Positions 1-9,235 of a stretch of 64,000 nt of DNA are shown here, piece after piece. The translations under genes were made by a program, and so were the position numbers. The number at the start of each line of letters is the position of its first letter. Positions within the stretch are counted from its first letter, which is position 1. Below the pieces are notes generated by a model. It saw nothing but the letters and a program-made list of their open reading frames with translations. It ran no database searches and was not told where the DNA came from. The DNA comes from Clostridium gasigenes (GTDB lineage: Bacteria > Bacillota > Clostridia > Clostridiales > Clostridiaceae). Location: NCBI RefSeq assembly GCF_900104115.1, contig NZ_FNJM01000006.1, positions 70,468 through 134,467 of the forward strand. The letters are read 5' to 3'.

Positions 1-2426
1 ATCAAATGCTTAGAACTGCATCAATAAACATAATAAATGCAGTAGGAATAGAAGGTGGATGTAACGTTCAATTCGCGCTTCACCCAACATCATTTGAATA
101 TGCAGTAATAGAAATTAACCCAAGAGTTTCAAGATCTTCAGCTCTTGCATCAAAAGCTACAGGATATCCAATATCTAAAGTTGGCGCTAAAATATCTTTA
201 GGATATGGATTAGATGAAATAAAAAATGCTGTAACTCAAAAAACATATGCTTGTTTTGAGCCAACATTAGATTATGTAGTAGTTAAAATACCAAAATGGC
301 CATTTGATAAATTCTTCAGTGCAGATAGAGCACTTGGAACAAAAATGATGGCAACTGGTGAAATAATGGCTATAGGTTCAAACTTAGAAGCAGCCTTATT
401 AAAAGGTATTAGAAGTCTAGAAATTAATAAATATTCATTAGACCATCCAAAGTTTAAAGAATTAAGTATTAATGAACTTAAAACTGCAGTTATGAAACCA
501 GATGATGAAAGAATATTTGCTCTTTGTGAAATGATAAGAAGAGATTACAGAATAGAAAGCATAGCTAAAATAACAGGAATAGATATATTCTTCTTAGAAA
601 AGTTTAAATGGATAGTGAATGAAGAAACTAGATTAAAATTAAGTAAAATAGAGGATTTAGATAAAGAATGGCTACATGCATTAAAGAAAAAAGGCTTCTC
701 TGATAAGGCAATAGCGGATATGCTAAAGGTTACACCAGATGATGTGTATAGGTTAAGAAACATTTGGAACATTAAACCTTCATACAAAATGGTTGATACT
801 TGTGGGGGAGAGTTTGAAGCATTATCACCATATTACTACTCAACTTACGAACAATATGATGAAGTAGAGGTATCTGATAAGAAGAAAGTTATAGTTATAG
901 GATCAGGGCCTATAAGAATAGGTCAAGGGATTGAATTTGATTATGCTTCAGTTCATTGTGTTAGATCTTTAAAGGGTATGGGAATTGAAACAATTATAAT
1001 AAATAATAATCCAGAAACCGTAAGTACAGATTTTAATATATCAGATAAGTTATACTTTGAACCATTAACAGAAGAAGATGTATTTAATATTATAGAAAAG
1101 GAAAAACCAGATGGTGTAATACTTCAGTTTGGTGGTCAAACAGCTATAAAACTTGCTAACTTCTTAAAAGAAAAAGGAATAAAAACTCTAGGAACAACAG
1201 CAGATCAAATAGATTTAGCTGAAAATAGAGAAAAGTTTGATGCGCTATTAGAAGAACTTGGAATAGATAGGCCTAAGGGTAAAGGTGTTTGGACATTAGA
1301 GCAAGGGTTAGAAGAAGCAAGAAAGTTAACATTCCCAGTATTAGTTAGACCTTCATATGTACTTGGGGGTCAAGGCATGGAAATAACTTATGATGAAGAG
1401 GAGTTAACATACTACCTGAAAAATGCATTTGTAAAAGATAAGAAAAATCCAATACTTATAGATAAGTATTTAATGGGTAGAGAAATAGAAGTAGATGCAA
1501 TATCAGATGGAGAAAATATTTTAATACCAGGAATAATGGAACATTTAGAAAGAGCTGGAGTTCACTCAGGAGACTCTGTAACAATGTATCCAAGTCAAAA
1601 TGTAAGTGATGACATGAAAGCTAGGGTGTTAGATTATACTAAAAAATTAGCATTAGCTATAGGAATAAAAGGAATGATAAACATTCAGTTTATTGAGTTT
1701 GAAGGAGCACTTTATGTAATAGAAGTTAACCCAAGAGCATCAAGAACAGTTCCATATATAAGCAAAGTAAGTAAAGTTGCAATAGTTGATTTAGCTACAA
1801 AATGTATGCTAGGACATAAGCTTAAAGATTTAGGTTATGGAGTAGATGTTTATAAGGAACCCAAATTAATATCAGTTAAAGTACCTGTATTCTCAACTCA
1901 AAAACTTCCGAATGTTGAAATATCATTAGGACCAGAAATGAGATCAACAGGAGAAGTTTTAGGAATAGGTAGAACTCTTAATGAAGCACTTTATAAAGGC
2001 TTTGTAGGTGCTAGCATGTATCCAGGAACTGATAAGGGTAAAATACTAGCAACAGTTAATAAGCATGATAAGGAAGCCTTTTTACCAATAGCAAAAGCAT
2101 TATCAGATGTAGGATATAAATTTATTGCCACATCAGGAACAGCTAAGTTTTTAAGAGAGGCTGGAATAGAAGCAGAAGAAGTAAGGAAATTAAATGAAGA
2201 AAAACCAAATATCTTAGATGTAGTTAAAAGTAAAGGCGTTGATTTAGTAATAAACACACCTACTAAAGGAAATGACTCTAAGAGAGATGGATTCTTAATA
2301 AGAAGAGCAGCTATAGAAAGAAACATATGTGTAATAACATCATTAGATACACTAAAAGCTATTGCAGATGTTAAAACTGAACAAGTGGAAAAGAAAGATT
2401 TAGAAATATTTGATATAACACAATAA
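1..2426 (+). CDS. carB: Carbamoyl-phosphate synthase large subunit, 5'-truncated by window edge
   Basis: Makes carbamoyl phosphate from bicarbonate, glutamine-derived ammonia and two ATP for pyrimidine and arginine synthesis, working with CarA. The frame is open from the first base, so the gene begins outside the window. About 808 codons are present against about 1070 in the family, so roughly 260 N-terminal residues are missing. Visible parts are the end of the first ATP-grasp domain ([20 protein letters not shown]), the oligomerisation region, the second ATP-grasp domain (signature [12 protein letters not shown], then EVNPRASRT) and the C-terminal MGS-like allosteric domain ([20 protein letters not shown]). 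The two halves repeat each other as expected for CarB. A strong terminator follows 28 bases after the stop. Confidence 0.97.
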   Translation, partial: QMLRTASINIINAVGIEGGCNVQFALHPTSFEYAVIEINPRVSRSSALASKATGYPISKVGAKISLGYGLDEIKNAVTQKTYACFEPTLDYVVVKIPKWPFDKFFSADRALGTKMMATGEIMAIGSNLEAALLKGIRSLEINKYSLDHPKFKELSINELKTAVMKPDDERIFALCEMIRRDYRIESIAKITGIDIFFLEKFKWIVNEETRLKLSKIEDLDKEWLHALKKKGFSDKAIADMLKVTPDDVYRLRNIWNIKPSYKMVDTCGGEFEALSPYYYSTYEQYDEVEVSDKKKVIVIGSGPIRIGQGIEFDYASVHCVRSLKGMGIETIIINNNPETVSTDFNISDKLYFEPLTEEDVFNIIEKEKPDGVILQFGGQTAIKLANFLKEKGIKTLGTTADQIDLAENREKFDALLEELGIDRPKGKGVWTLEQGLEEARKLTFPVLVRPSYVLGGQGMEITYDEEELTYYLKNAFVKDKKNPILIDKYLMGREIEVDAISDGENILIPGIMEHLERAGVHSGDSVTMYPSQNVSDDMKARVLDYTKKLALAIGIKGMINIQFIEFEGALYVIEVNPRASRTVPYISKVSKVAIVDLATKCMLGHKLKDLGYGVDVYKEPKLISVKVPVFSTQKLPNVEISLGPEMRSTGEVLGIGRTLNEALYKGFVGASMYPGTDKGKILATVNKHDKEAFLPIAKALSDVGYKFIATSGTAKFLREAGIEAEEVRKLNEEKPNILDVVKSKGVDLVINTPTKGNDSKRDGFLIRRAAIERNICVITSLDTLKAIADVKTEQVEKKDLEIFDITQ

Positions 2427-2453
2427 TAAGATGTTTTTGAAGATGACTAAAAT

Positions 2454-2493
2454 AAATCAGCTGCACACTAATTTGTGTGCAGCTGATTTTTTT
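2454..2493 (+). terminator. Rho-independent terminator of carB
   Basis: A 15-bp perfect stem (AAATCAGCTGCACAC pairing with its complement) with a short AT loop is followed by a run of seven T. It lies just after the carB stop. Confidence 0.93.
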
Positions 2494-2498
2494 ATGTT

Positions 2499-2537
2499 AG
2501 AAGATTTATCAGTAAAAAGGTTATTGATAAATCTTCT
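2499..2537 (-). terminator. Terminator for the proline-rich protein gene
   Basis: Inverted repeat AGAAGATTTATCA ... TGATAAATCTTCT with a 13-base loop. On the minus strand it lies just downstream of the stop at 2572 and is followed by an A/T-rich tail, so it probably ends that transcript. Confidence 0.65.
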
Positions 2538-2571
2538 AGAGGGAGTATATTTGATATAAAATATACATAGG

Positions 2572-3168
2572 TTACGGAGCCGGTGTAGCTTGTGGCGTTG
2601 GAGCTGGTTGCGGTGTGGGCGCCGGCTCTGGAGTTGGAACTGGTTGAGGCGTTGGTACTGGAGTTGGAGTTGGAACTGGAACTGGTTGAGGAGTTGGTTC
2701 CGGAGCTGGAGTTGGTTCCGGAGCTGGAATTGGTTTCGGAGTTGGCACTGGTTGAGGCGTTGGTTCCGGAGTCGGAGCTGGAGTTGCTTCCGGAGTTGGA
2801 ACTGGTTTGGATGGCTCCCAGTTAGTAGATGAATCATCTTCTGGATACAAATTTTGTTGTGAAGGAACATTATTAACTCCTGGGTCTTCCGGTTTTACAG
2901 GAACATCATTAGTAATAGGGTTTTCTATAACTTCAGTATCTACTGTAGTTATAGGCGTAGATTTATTATCCTTATCTTTATCCTTATCTTTATTATCTTC
3001 ATACGTATCTTTCTTATCAGTTTCTGTAATTAAATTAGTAATGTTTTTAGCTTGAGCTTTTGTTTGAACTATTTCTAGTGAAAAAACAACTACTAATGAA
3101 GATATTAAAATTATTATAAGTCCATTTTCAATGTTAAACTTCTTACTTGTTCTTAGCTTTTTTTTCAA
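2572..3168 (-). CDS. Membrane-anchored proline-rich repeat protein
   Basis: I do not recognise a family. The 198-residue product has a basic N-terminus, one hydrophobic helix (residues about 15-36, [17 protein letters not shown]), an acidic Asp/Lys-rich linker and then about 85 residues of Pro-Thr-Glu-Gln repeats ([15 protein letters not shown] type) running to the stop. This fits a protein anchored in the membrane that spans the cell wall. The start is TTG: the upstream AAAGGATG ribosome site fits it, and the nearby ATG runs into a stop. No domain follows the repeats, which is unusual, since such linkers usually carry one, so the C-terminus may have been lost or the repeat may vary in length. 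The repeat DNA is far more GC-rich than its surroundings. Confidence 0.75.
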   Translation of the reverse strand: MKKKLRTSKKFNIENGLIIILISSLVVVFSLEIVQTKAQAKNITNLITETDKKDTYEDNKDKDKDKDNKSTPITTVDTEVIENPITNDVPVKPEDPGVNNVPSQQNLYPEDDSSTNWEPSKPVPTPEATPAPTPEPTPQPVPTPKPIPAPEPTPAPEPTPQPVPVPTPTPVPTPQPVPTPEPAPTPQPAPTPQATPAP

Positions 3169-3273
3169 AATTTACTCATCCTTTCGTAAGTGGAATAATA
3201 GTCTTATAGTGTAAAATTCTATAAAATTAGACAAAATCCTTTTATATAATACAAAAAAATAAAAAATAATCTA

Positions 3274-3330
3274 TTGACATAGAACAAATGTTTGGATAAT
3301 ATATAAAATATGAATCAGAACATTTGTTCG
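3274..3330 (+). promoter_or_regulatory. SigA-type promoter overlapped by two LexA-like SOS boxes
   Basis: A -35 TTGACA (3274-3279) and a -10 TAATAT (3297-3302) are 17 bases apart. Box 1, GAACAAATGTTT (3282-3293), fills the spacer. Box 2, GAACATTTGTTC (3318-3329), is a perfect palindrome just after the expected transcription start. Both match the Gram-positive LexA pattern GAAC-N4-GTTC/T. The layout is that of a tightly repressed SOS gene; LexA binding is inferred. Confidence 0.75.
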
Positions 3331-3352
3331 CGCTAGTTTTGGAGGGGTAAAA

Positions 3353-3643
3353 ATGAGAGTTAACAATGATATTTTTGTAAAGTTAAATTATAAAACTATA
3401 GGAGAATTTAAGAGCTTAATAATAGATAGAGATTTGGGTTGCAATGAAGTAAATAAATATATGATGTGTGCAGGTAATTATAATAAGGATGGATGGACAT
3501 TTGTATTTAAGGCAAATAGTGTAAAAGAAGCTGAGAAATTGATAAACAATGATAGATTTTCAGAAAAAAAATCATATAAAGGTCAAGATAATAAAATAAT
3601 AGATGAAAAAATATATAGGAATAAAAAATTAAGGATAAATTAG
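3353..3643 (+). CDS. Small hypothetical protein, predicted SOS-regulated
   Basis: A 96-residue soluble, strongly basic C-terminal protein of unknown function. No signal peptide or membrane helix is visible. The middle part (DGWTFVFKANSVKEAEKLI) loosely recalls the end of ferredoxin-like YCII/ABM folds, but I would not assign it. The ATG has a strong site, GGAGGGG, ten bases upstream. It is a single-gene unit between the divergent proline-rich gene and the convergent glutamine synthetase. The two LexA-like boxes in its promoter suggest expression after DNA damage. Its last codons form one arm of the terminator hairpin used by the facing gene. Confidence 0.75.
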   Translation: MRVNNDIFVKLNYKTIGEFKSLIIDRDLGCNEVNKYMMCAGNYNKDGWTFVFKANSVKEAEKLINNDRFSEKKSYKGQDNKIIDEKIYRNKKLRIN

Positions 3644-3664
3644 AAATTAATCTAATTTATCCTT
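3631..3664 (-). terminator. Terminator between convergent small SOS-like gene and glutamine synthetase
   Basis: AAGGATAAATTAGA pairs with TCTAATTTATCCTT over a 6-base loop. On the minus strand six T follow the stem, so it mainly ends the glutamine synthetase transcript. The stem contains the stop codon of the plus-strand gene. Confidence 0.75.
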
Positions 3665-3683
3665 AAGGAATGTTAAAAAATTA

Positions 3684-5582
3684 TTAATAAATATCTATTA
3701 AATTTCTTTTATAATCAGAATATAATCTTCTAAGTTTGCTCATTTTATCATCAAGTTCAAGACATAATCTTGATGCATCAGAATAATCCTCTTTAACTAA
3801 GGATTCTCGAACTCTAGTGAATAAACTATTAGTAGCATAAGTATCCTTCATTATATAATGTCTTAAATCATTAATTTTCATCCATGTTGAAACATCTAAA
3901 TCAAGGGCTGTAGGGCCGTGTAAAATTTTAAACGTTCTTATTTCATGCATGTAATTAGAAATTACTCTACTTGAAATTTCAGTAGTCCATCTTTGAATCA
4001 CAGCTAATTTAAAGCTATTAATAAGAACATCATTAAATACATTATTTCTTTTCAAAACATTAAGTTTTTTTGGATATTTATCTAATTGAACTAAATTTTC
4101 ATAAACAGTTGAAGGCGCTTTTCCGAAATACTTATTTCTTTCATCATCAGAGAAAAATTCAAAAACATCTTCTTCGGTTCTATAAGCTCTAGTCTTTTCT
4201 AAATAATCAGCACTTTCACCAGATTTTTTTGATAATTCTGCTAGAAGTTCTTCCTCAGTTTTGTTATTTTCTAATGCATAAAGTATTCCATCTAACATAG
4301 ACATGTAAGAAACTGCAATAGCTAAGTAGACATTTGTATGAGGGTTAGGTGATCTAAGCTCAAATCTAGTAGCTAATGGATTTTGTAAATCACGTATAAG
4401 GCCTATTAATACAGTTCTATTTCTTGATGGATTATCAGGACTTAATCCAAGAGAAGTAACTACACAAATAGGTGCTTCAAATCCAGGTTTTAGCCTTTTA
4501 AGTGCATTATTAGTTGAAGAAATAAAAGGATTCATAACTTCGTAATTTTTAAGCATACCCATAATTGCACCATAGCCAATACAACTTAAGAAGTCATCCT
4601 TTGTAGCTTGGAATAAGTTGATTCTTTTTCCGTTAGTAAGCTTTAAGCTAACACCTAAATGTATATGCATACCAGATCCTGCAACGCAATCGATAGGTTT
4701 AGCCATAAATGTTACATCTAGTCCATTTCTTCTGAAAGTTTCTTGAACAAGATTTTTAATAAAGAGTTCATTATCAGCAGCTTGAATAGCATCAGAATAT
4801 TTCCAATCTATTTCAAGTTGTTCCATTACATGATCAAATTGACCACTAGTATCTAATTTAGCTTTAACTCCACCAACTTCTTTATGTCCCATTTCCGGTT
4901 CAAATCCATAAGCGTCCATTAATAATAAACTTTCTTCTAAAGCAGTTCTAACAGAACCTTTAGTTTTTGTCCAATAATGCTCATGTAAAACTTCTGAAGT
5001 TGATAACTCCTCAATTGAAGCTATATTATTTGGAGTTTTAACCCAAAATTCAAGCTCTGATGCAGATGTTATAACTATTTCATCAATTTCATCAAAAGTT
5101 ATTCCAAAAGCTTTTAGAGTTTCTGGTTTGTTTTTAAATACTTTTAAAAGGTTAGTTTTAAAAGTATCGATTGAGGCAGTTAAAATATTTCTAGAACATA
5201 CTGGTTTGTTATTATGAAGTAAGAAAGATGGTATTCTTAAAGTACCAACTGGATTTTGAGTTAAAGGATCTATGTGATCATAGTTATAATCTACAAACCA
5301 ATTACAATTAAGATCAGTAATCATATCTACCTTAGCATCATTTAATGTTGCTATCCCTGGTAATACAACTGAAGAACCATCCGTTTGAATTGCAACACCA
5401 TGAAGGAATGATTGGATATCATCTAAAAATACTTTCACAGGTATTTTTTCATCAGTATCATTTCCAGACAAGTCAATGCCTACAAAAGAAACAAATTTTA
5501 TTTCGGAATGATTAGTAAAAATCTCAATTAAAGCTTTTTCATTATGATTAGAACTTGGAATTGTATAAATTAATTTACTCAT
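3684..5582 (-). CDS. glnA: Glutamine synthetase with long C-terminal extension
   Basis: Joins ammonia to glutamate using ATP. The catalytic part (about residues 100-460) shows class signatures: the acidic metal ligands in SELEFWV, the metal/ATP loop AGSGMHIHLG, NNALKRLKPGFEAP (substrate binding) and ATRFELRSPNPHTN. The protein has 632 residues, longer than the roughly 440 of class I enzymes. The extra part is a C-terminal helical block of about 150 residues and an unusual N-terminus, a form I know from clostridia. Ligand motifs look intact, so it should be active. It stands alone between a MutS-like gene upstream and a convergent SOS-like gene. The leader holds two inverted repeats that may serve nitrogen control. 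The subclass is not certain. Confidence 0.88.
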   Translation of the reverse strand: MSKLIYTIPSSNHNEKALIEIFTNHSEIKFVSFVGIDLSGNDTDEKIPVKVFLDDIQSFLHGVAIQTDGSSVVLPGIATLNDAKVDMITDLNCNWFVDYNYDHIDPLTQNPVGTLRIPSFLLHNNKPVCSRNILTASIDTFKTNLLKVFKNKPETLKAFGITFDEIDEIVITSASELEFWVKTPNNIASIEELSTSEVLHEHYWTKTKGSVRTALEESLLLMDAYGFEPEMGHKEVGGVKAKLDTSGQFDHVMEQLEIDWKYSDAIQAADNELFIKNLVQETFRRNGLDVTFMAKPIDCVAGSGMHIHLGVSLKLTNGKRINLFQATKDDFLSCIGYGAIMGMLKNYEVMNPFISSTNNALKRLKPGFEAPICVVTSLGLSPDNPSRNRTVLIGLIRDLQNPLATRFELRSPNPHTNVYLAIAVSYMSMLDGILYALENNKTEEELLAELSKKSGESADYLEKTRAYRTEEDVFEFFSDDERNKYFGKAPSTVYENLVQLDKYPKKLNVLKRNNVFNDVLINSFKLAVIQRWTTEISSRVISNYMHEIRTFKILHGPTALDLDVSTWMKINDLRHYIMKDTYATNSLFTRVRESLVKEDYSDASRLCLELDDKMSKLRRLYSDYKRNLIDIY

Positions 5583-5592
5583 AAATTACTTT

Positions 5593-5674
5593 CTTACAAT
5601 GTAAATTGCAAGAAATTAGTCACATCCTTTCTATAATTATCGAACAATAAAAAAATAAAATCAAAAATTGTTCG
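5593..5674 (-). promoter_or_regulatory. Two inverted repeats in the glutamine synthetase leader
   Basis: CGAACAAT (5641-5648) and ATTGTTCG (5667-5674) form a perfect 8-bp inverted repeat with an 18-base A-rich spacer. Nearer the start, CTTACAAT-gtaa-ATTGCAAG (5593-5612) is a second inverted repeat with one mismatch. They lie 10-90 bases before the ATG and could be operator half-sites or a leader structure. Function is inferred. Confidence 0.4.
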
Positions 5675-5778
5675 TGAATTTTAATTCTAAGGAAATTTTA
5701 TTATATACAGTATATCATGTCAACTACTTTATCCCAAATTATTAATAATAAAGAAGGAATCATGATTTAAGGAAGCCG

Positions 5779-7536
5779 TTATTTATTTCCTATATGAATG
5801 CTGTTTAGGGCATTATCAATTATCTCTTTAGGATATCCCAGAAAATCTAATAACTTTAAAGCATTACCAGAATGACAAATACCTTCTTTAAGCTTAAAGT
5901 CAAAAGTTAAGCCTTGAGTTTTATCTACATCTTCACAGAAATAATAACATAAATAATTATTATTGCAGGTTTCTGCAAGTTCTAAATCGTGGGTAGCAAC
6001 TATTGCTAAAGCATTTCTATCCATTATATATCTAAGAATTTCTTTAGATGAAGCAATTCTCTCAAGTGGATTAGTTCCTTTGAATATTTCATCAATAATA
6101 CAAAATGAAGGTATTTCTTCCTCAATGGAATTTAATATTCTAAGTAAGGAATTACATTCTCCAAGATAATAACTTTTACCTTGAGTAACATCATCTGCAA
6201 TACTTAAGGAAGATAATATTCTAAAGAATGAGCCTGTATATTCACTGCAAAGTGATGTATATATAGTTTGAGATAGTAATATATTCGTACCGATAGTTCT
6301 CATAAAGGTAGATTTACCAGACATATTAGAACCTGTTAAAACAATACCTCGTTTATTAAGTTCAATACTATTTGGAACACCATCCAATATTAATGGATGA
6401 AGAGCATCATTAAGTTTTAGATATTTATCTCTATCAATAAAATTTGGATAAGTATAATCATCAAGACGTTCTCTATAAGAAGCTATAGATATATAAGCAT
6501 CAATTTTACCTACTAATGAATAGATTTTTATTAAAGCTTCACGATTATCTTTAATAGTGTCAACAAGTGAATAGTAGCATCTGATTTTAGCAAGTAATAT
6601 TATTTTTATATATTCTAATACAGCATCTGCAGCATCATTATCTGCAACAAAAAATGTTTTTTTATCTATATTTTTAACAGGTTCTAGTAAAGTTTTTAAT
6701 TCTGATAATTCATCAGATAACTCTTCACACTTAATTTTGGATAGTTTTTTAGCTGAGGATATTAAGGTTCCTAAATAGCCAATAGATGTAACTTCATCTT
6801 CTATTTCTGTTGAGGACTTATTGTGTATAAATTGGTACACTAAAAATAATGGAAGAATAAAGAGTAATCCTTTAATACCTATAAATACAATAGATACTAA
6901 TGATATAAGACCTATAGAACCTAAGATGTTAAAGGTTAATTTAGCAGATTTAGAAACAACTTTCTTGGTGTTAAATAAATTAAATATATCACCTTTATAT
7001 TGTTTACCAATTCCAGTAACAATAACCTGAAGTTCACTTCTAATGTCGTTATTACTACTTAAAAACTCTAATATATTATTTCTGGATATTAACTCTTCTT
7101 TATTTAATTTAGGAGTTCTAAGAATATAATATAACATTTGTTCGCCAGGGCTAGAAGTACATATATTTATAGAGTCAAATATATCATCTATATTTAAATC
7201 ACTAGCTGTTTGATCATCTATATTTGAAAAGTTTTTCTCTTTAAGAAATTCTGGACCATATTCTTTATAAAGTTTATCGACTTTATTTAAATCAACAGTA
7301 TTATCATAGGTATAAGGCCAACGTGACTTCAAATAATCCATATCAGAAAATAGTTTGAATTTAGAATAAGATTTGAAAGCAATAATAATTAAGGCTACTA
7401 AAATAACTATTCCTACTTGCAGAAATATAGCACTATACAGTGTATATAACTTGTAAGATATATAGATATCAAAAGCACATAAAAGTGAAATCAGATATGT
7501 AAGTAGTTTATAAAATAGTTTATTATGTTTGTTCAT
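5779..7536 (-). CDS. Membrane-associated MutS-family ATPase
   Basis: A 585-residue MutS-like protein. The C-terminal ATPase domain has Walker A GSNMSGKST (about residue 400), the ABC signature area, Walker B CIIDEIFKGTN and the conserved ATHDLEL. The N-terminus has two hydrophobic helices (about residues 10-55), and two more lie around residues 200-245, so the protein is probably membrane bound. The mismatch-recognition domain I of true MutS is absent. This matches the little-studied MutS-like proteins of clostridia, not MutS1 or the Smr-bearing MutS2. ATG with a GAGGTCC site upstream. The role is unknown; genuine mismatch repair is doubtful. Confidence 0.85.
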   Translation of the reverse strand: MNKHNKLFYKLLTYLISLLCAFDIYISYKLYTLYSAIFLQVGIVILVALIIIAFKSYSKFKLFSDMDYLKSRWPYTYDNTVDLNKVDKLYKEYGPEFLKEKNFSNIDDQTASDLNIDDIFDSINICTSSPGEQMLYYILRTPKLNKEELISRNNILEFLSSNNDIRSELQVIVTGIGKQYKGDIFNLFNTKKVVSKSAKLTFNILGSIGLISLVSIVFIGIKGLLFILPLFLVYQFIHNKSSTEIEDEVTSIGYLGTLISSAKKLSKIKCEELSDELSELKTLLEPVKNIDKKTFFVADNDAADAVLEYIKIILLAKIRCYYSLVDTIKDNREALIKIYSLVGKIDAYISIASYRERLDDYTYPNFIDRDKYLKLNDALHPLILDGVPNSIELNKRGIVLTGSNMSGKSTFMRTIGTNILLSQTIYTSLCSEYTGSFFRILSSLSIADDVTQGKSYYLGECNSLLRILNSIEEEIPSFCIIDEIFKGTNPLERIASSKEILRYIMDRNALAIVATHDLELAETCNNNYLCYYFCEDVDKTQGLTFDFKLKEGICHSGNALKLLDFLGYPKEIIDNALNSIHIGNK

Positions 7537-7760
7537 AAGGACCTCCTAAAATATTATGAAAATTATTTAGATAAATATAGCATTAATAACTATAAAAGTA
7601 AATGAATAACCTGTTAAATGAGTTAGGAATATCCTTTTATAGGTGGCTTTTTTAGTTGTTTATAAAGTATATTTAATCACTACAATAGTAATTTATATGG
7701 ATTTATATTAAATAAAGGTATAAAATAATATTAGAATTAAAGAAAATGGAGTGATATGGT

Positions 7761-8537
7761 TTGGATAAGAAAAATATGCCTATTGGTTTTTTTGATTCGG
7801 GAGTTGGCGGCCTTAGTGTTATGAAGAGAGCTATAGAAATAATGCCAAGTGAGGATTATATATATTTTGGAGATTCGAAAAATGCACCTTATGGAGTTAA
7901 ATCTGTAAAAGAAGTTAGGGATTTAACCTTTAATGCTGTAGAGTTTCTACTTAGCAAGGGGGTAAAGGGGATTGCAGTAGCTTGCAATACGGCTACAAGT
8001 GCAGCCGTTGCTGAGTTAAGAGTAGTTTATCCAATGCTTCCATTAGTAGGTATAGAGCCTGCGTTAAAACCTGCAGTAGAACTTAATAAATGTGGGAGTA
8101 TACTAATAATGGCTACGCCTATGACATTAAGAGAGAAAAAGTTTAGTGCATTAATGGAGACTTATAGAGAAAAAGCCAAAATAGTTCCTGTTCCTTGTGA
8201 AGGCCTTGTAGAATTTATAGAGCGAGGGATATTAGAAGGTAAAGATTTAGAAGAATATTTATTTAATAAAATAAATACATATAATGAAGAAAAAATAGGG
8301 GTAATAGTTTTAGGTTGCACACATTATCCTTTTATAAAGAGGGCATTAAGTAAAGTAGTGGGAGACAGTGTAGAAATAGTAGATGGAGCTCTTGGAACTG
8401 TAAAGGAATTAAGAAGGAGATTACTAGAAAAAAATCTTTTAACAGATAGAGAAAATGGTGGGAAGATAGAGATATATAATTCTGGTGAAAAGGAAGAGTT
8501 TATACACTTGAGTAGAAAATTAATAGACATTAAATAG
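7761..8537 (+). CDS. murI: Glutamate racemase
   Basis: Interconverts L- and D-glutamate to supply D-Glu for peptidoglycan. The 258 residues are normal for the family. Visible motifs: N-terminal [23 protein letters not shown] with the first catalytic Cys, and VLGCTHYPF with the second. The start is TTG, 9 bases after GGAG; the ATG at 7756 is in another frame. It forms a single-gene unit closed by a terminator. Confidence 0.96.
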   Translation: MDKKNMPIGFFDSGVGGLSVMKRAIEIMPSEDYIYFGDSKNAPYGVKSVKEVRDLTFNAVEFLLSKGVKGIAVACNTATSAAVAELRVVYPMLPLVGIEPALKPAVELNKCGSILIMATPMTLREKKFSALMETYREKAKIVPVPCEGLVEFIERGILEGKDLEEYLFNKINTYNEEKIGVIVLGCTHYPFIKRALSKVVGDSVEIVDGALGTVKELRRRLLEKNLLTDRENGGKIEIYNSGEKEEFIHLSRKLIDIK

Positions 8538-8548
8538 AACTAGGTATT

Positions 8549-8576
8549 AAGAGGTGGTTATCCATCTCTTTTTTTG
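8549..8576 (+). terminator. Terminator of murI
   Basis: AGAGGTGG-ttat-CCATCTCT (one G-T pair) followed by seven T. Confidence 0.88.
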
Positions 8577-8703
8577 TTACTAATAATACAAAAATAAAGT
8601 AAAGAAAACTTTGTTAAATCATTGACAAAAAAATAGGAAATAGTATAATATATATTAGATAGAATTTTCAGACAATTGAAAAAAAGGGTTTGGAGGAGTA
8701 TAT

Positions 8704-8973
8704 ATGGATATAAAAGTTAGAAATATTTTAGGGGAAAATATTTCCATAGAAGATGCAATTTTATTAAGAGAAATAGTAAGAACTAACATTAATACAGGTG
8801 TTACAATTGATTTTGAAGGCTTTGAAAAAATTTCTTCGGTTTTCTTAAATTGTTTATTAAGTGATTTAATTAATAAATTTGGAAGAGAATATATTTTTAA
8901 ACAAGTTAATGTTAAAAATTTATCGAATTATACAGATTTTTCAAGAGTTGTACTGGGAACAACATTTCAGTAA
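8704..8973 (+). CDS. STAS-like (DUF4325-type) domain protein
   Basis: An 89-residue single-domain protein. The pattern, with a beta strand TIDFEGFEKISSVFLNCLL and a short helix-strand tail, is that of the STAS-like DUF4325 family. Such domains occur alone or fused to kinases and may act in partner switching; the function here is unknown. It has a strong TTGGAGGAG site before ATG. It stands alone between murI and a run of three hairpin repeats upstream of the cyclophilin gene. Confidence 0.78.
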   Translation: MDIKVRNILGENISIEDAILLREIVRTNINTGVTIDFEGFEKISSVFLNCLLSDLINKFGREYIFKQVNVKNLSNYTDFSRVVLGTTFQ

Positions 8974-9013
8974 GGTGCTTGAAAAAAAAAGACTAGTTAT
9001 TTTTTGACTCTTT
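8972..9013. repeat. Dispersed hairpin repeat, copy A (compact)
   Basis: Begins AAGGTGCTTGAAAAAA and contains the family core GACTAGTTATTTTTTG (8991-9006). The left arm is degenerate. It starts at the stop codon of the STAS-like gene. Confidence 0.5.
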
Positions 9014-9041
9014 AAAGCATAGTTAATACTATGCTTTTTTT
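9014..9041 (+). terminator. Terminator of the STAS-like gene
   Basis: Perfect 10-bp stem AAAGCATAGT-taat-ACTATGCTTT running into T's. Confidence 0.88.
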
Positions 9042-9080
9042 AGTCTATACGATATAATTACCCTTAGATATAAAATTATT

Positions 9081-9136
9081 AAGGCATTTGAAAAAATAAA
9101 AAGTCAATGTGAGGTGTATATTTTTGAGTATGTCTT
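9081..9136. repeat. Dispersed hairpin repeat, copy B (diverged)
   Basis: AAGGCATTTGAAAAAATA at the left faces TATTTTTGAGTATGTCTT at the right. Ends and A/T tracts match other copies, but the ACTAGT centre is lost. Confidence 0.5.
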
Positions 9137-9160
9137 AATAAATATGATAATAATAACTAA

Positions 9161-9212
9161 TAGATGCAAGGCATATTAAAATAAAGATATTATTAGTTAT
9201 TTTAATGTGCTT
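9161..9212. repeat. Dispersed hairpin repeat, copy C, in the ppiB leader
   Basis: AAGGCATATTAAAATAA at the left pairs with TTATTTTAATGTGCTT at the right. The preceding 16-mer TAGATGCAAGGCATAT recurs exactly at 36982. The copy ends about 10 bases before the ppiB ribosome site, so the hairpin would lie in the messenger leader. Confidence 0.65.
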
Positions 9213-9235
9213 ATAATGAAAGGAGATTTTATATT

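Noticed and set aside
2590-2832. Plus-strand open frames opposite the proline-rich repeat (Trp/Arg-rich or Leu/Glu-rich products)
   Set aside because: They mirror the codon repeat of the minus-strand gene, lack ribosome sites and give implausible low-complexity proteins.
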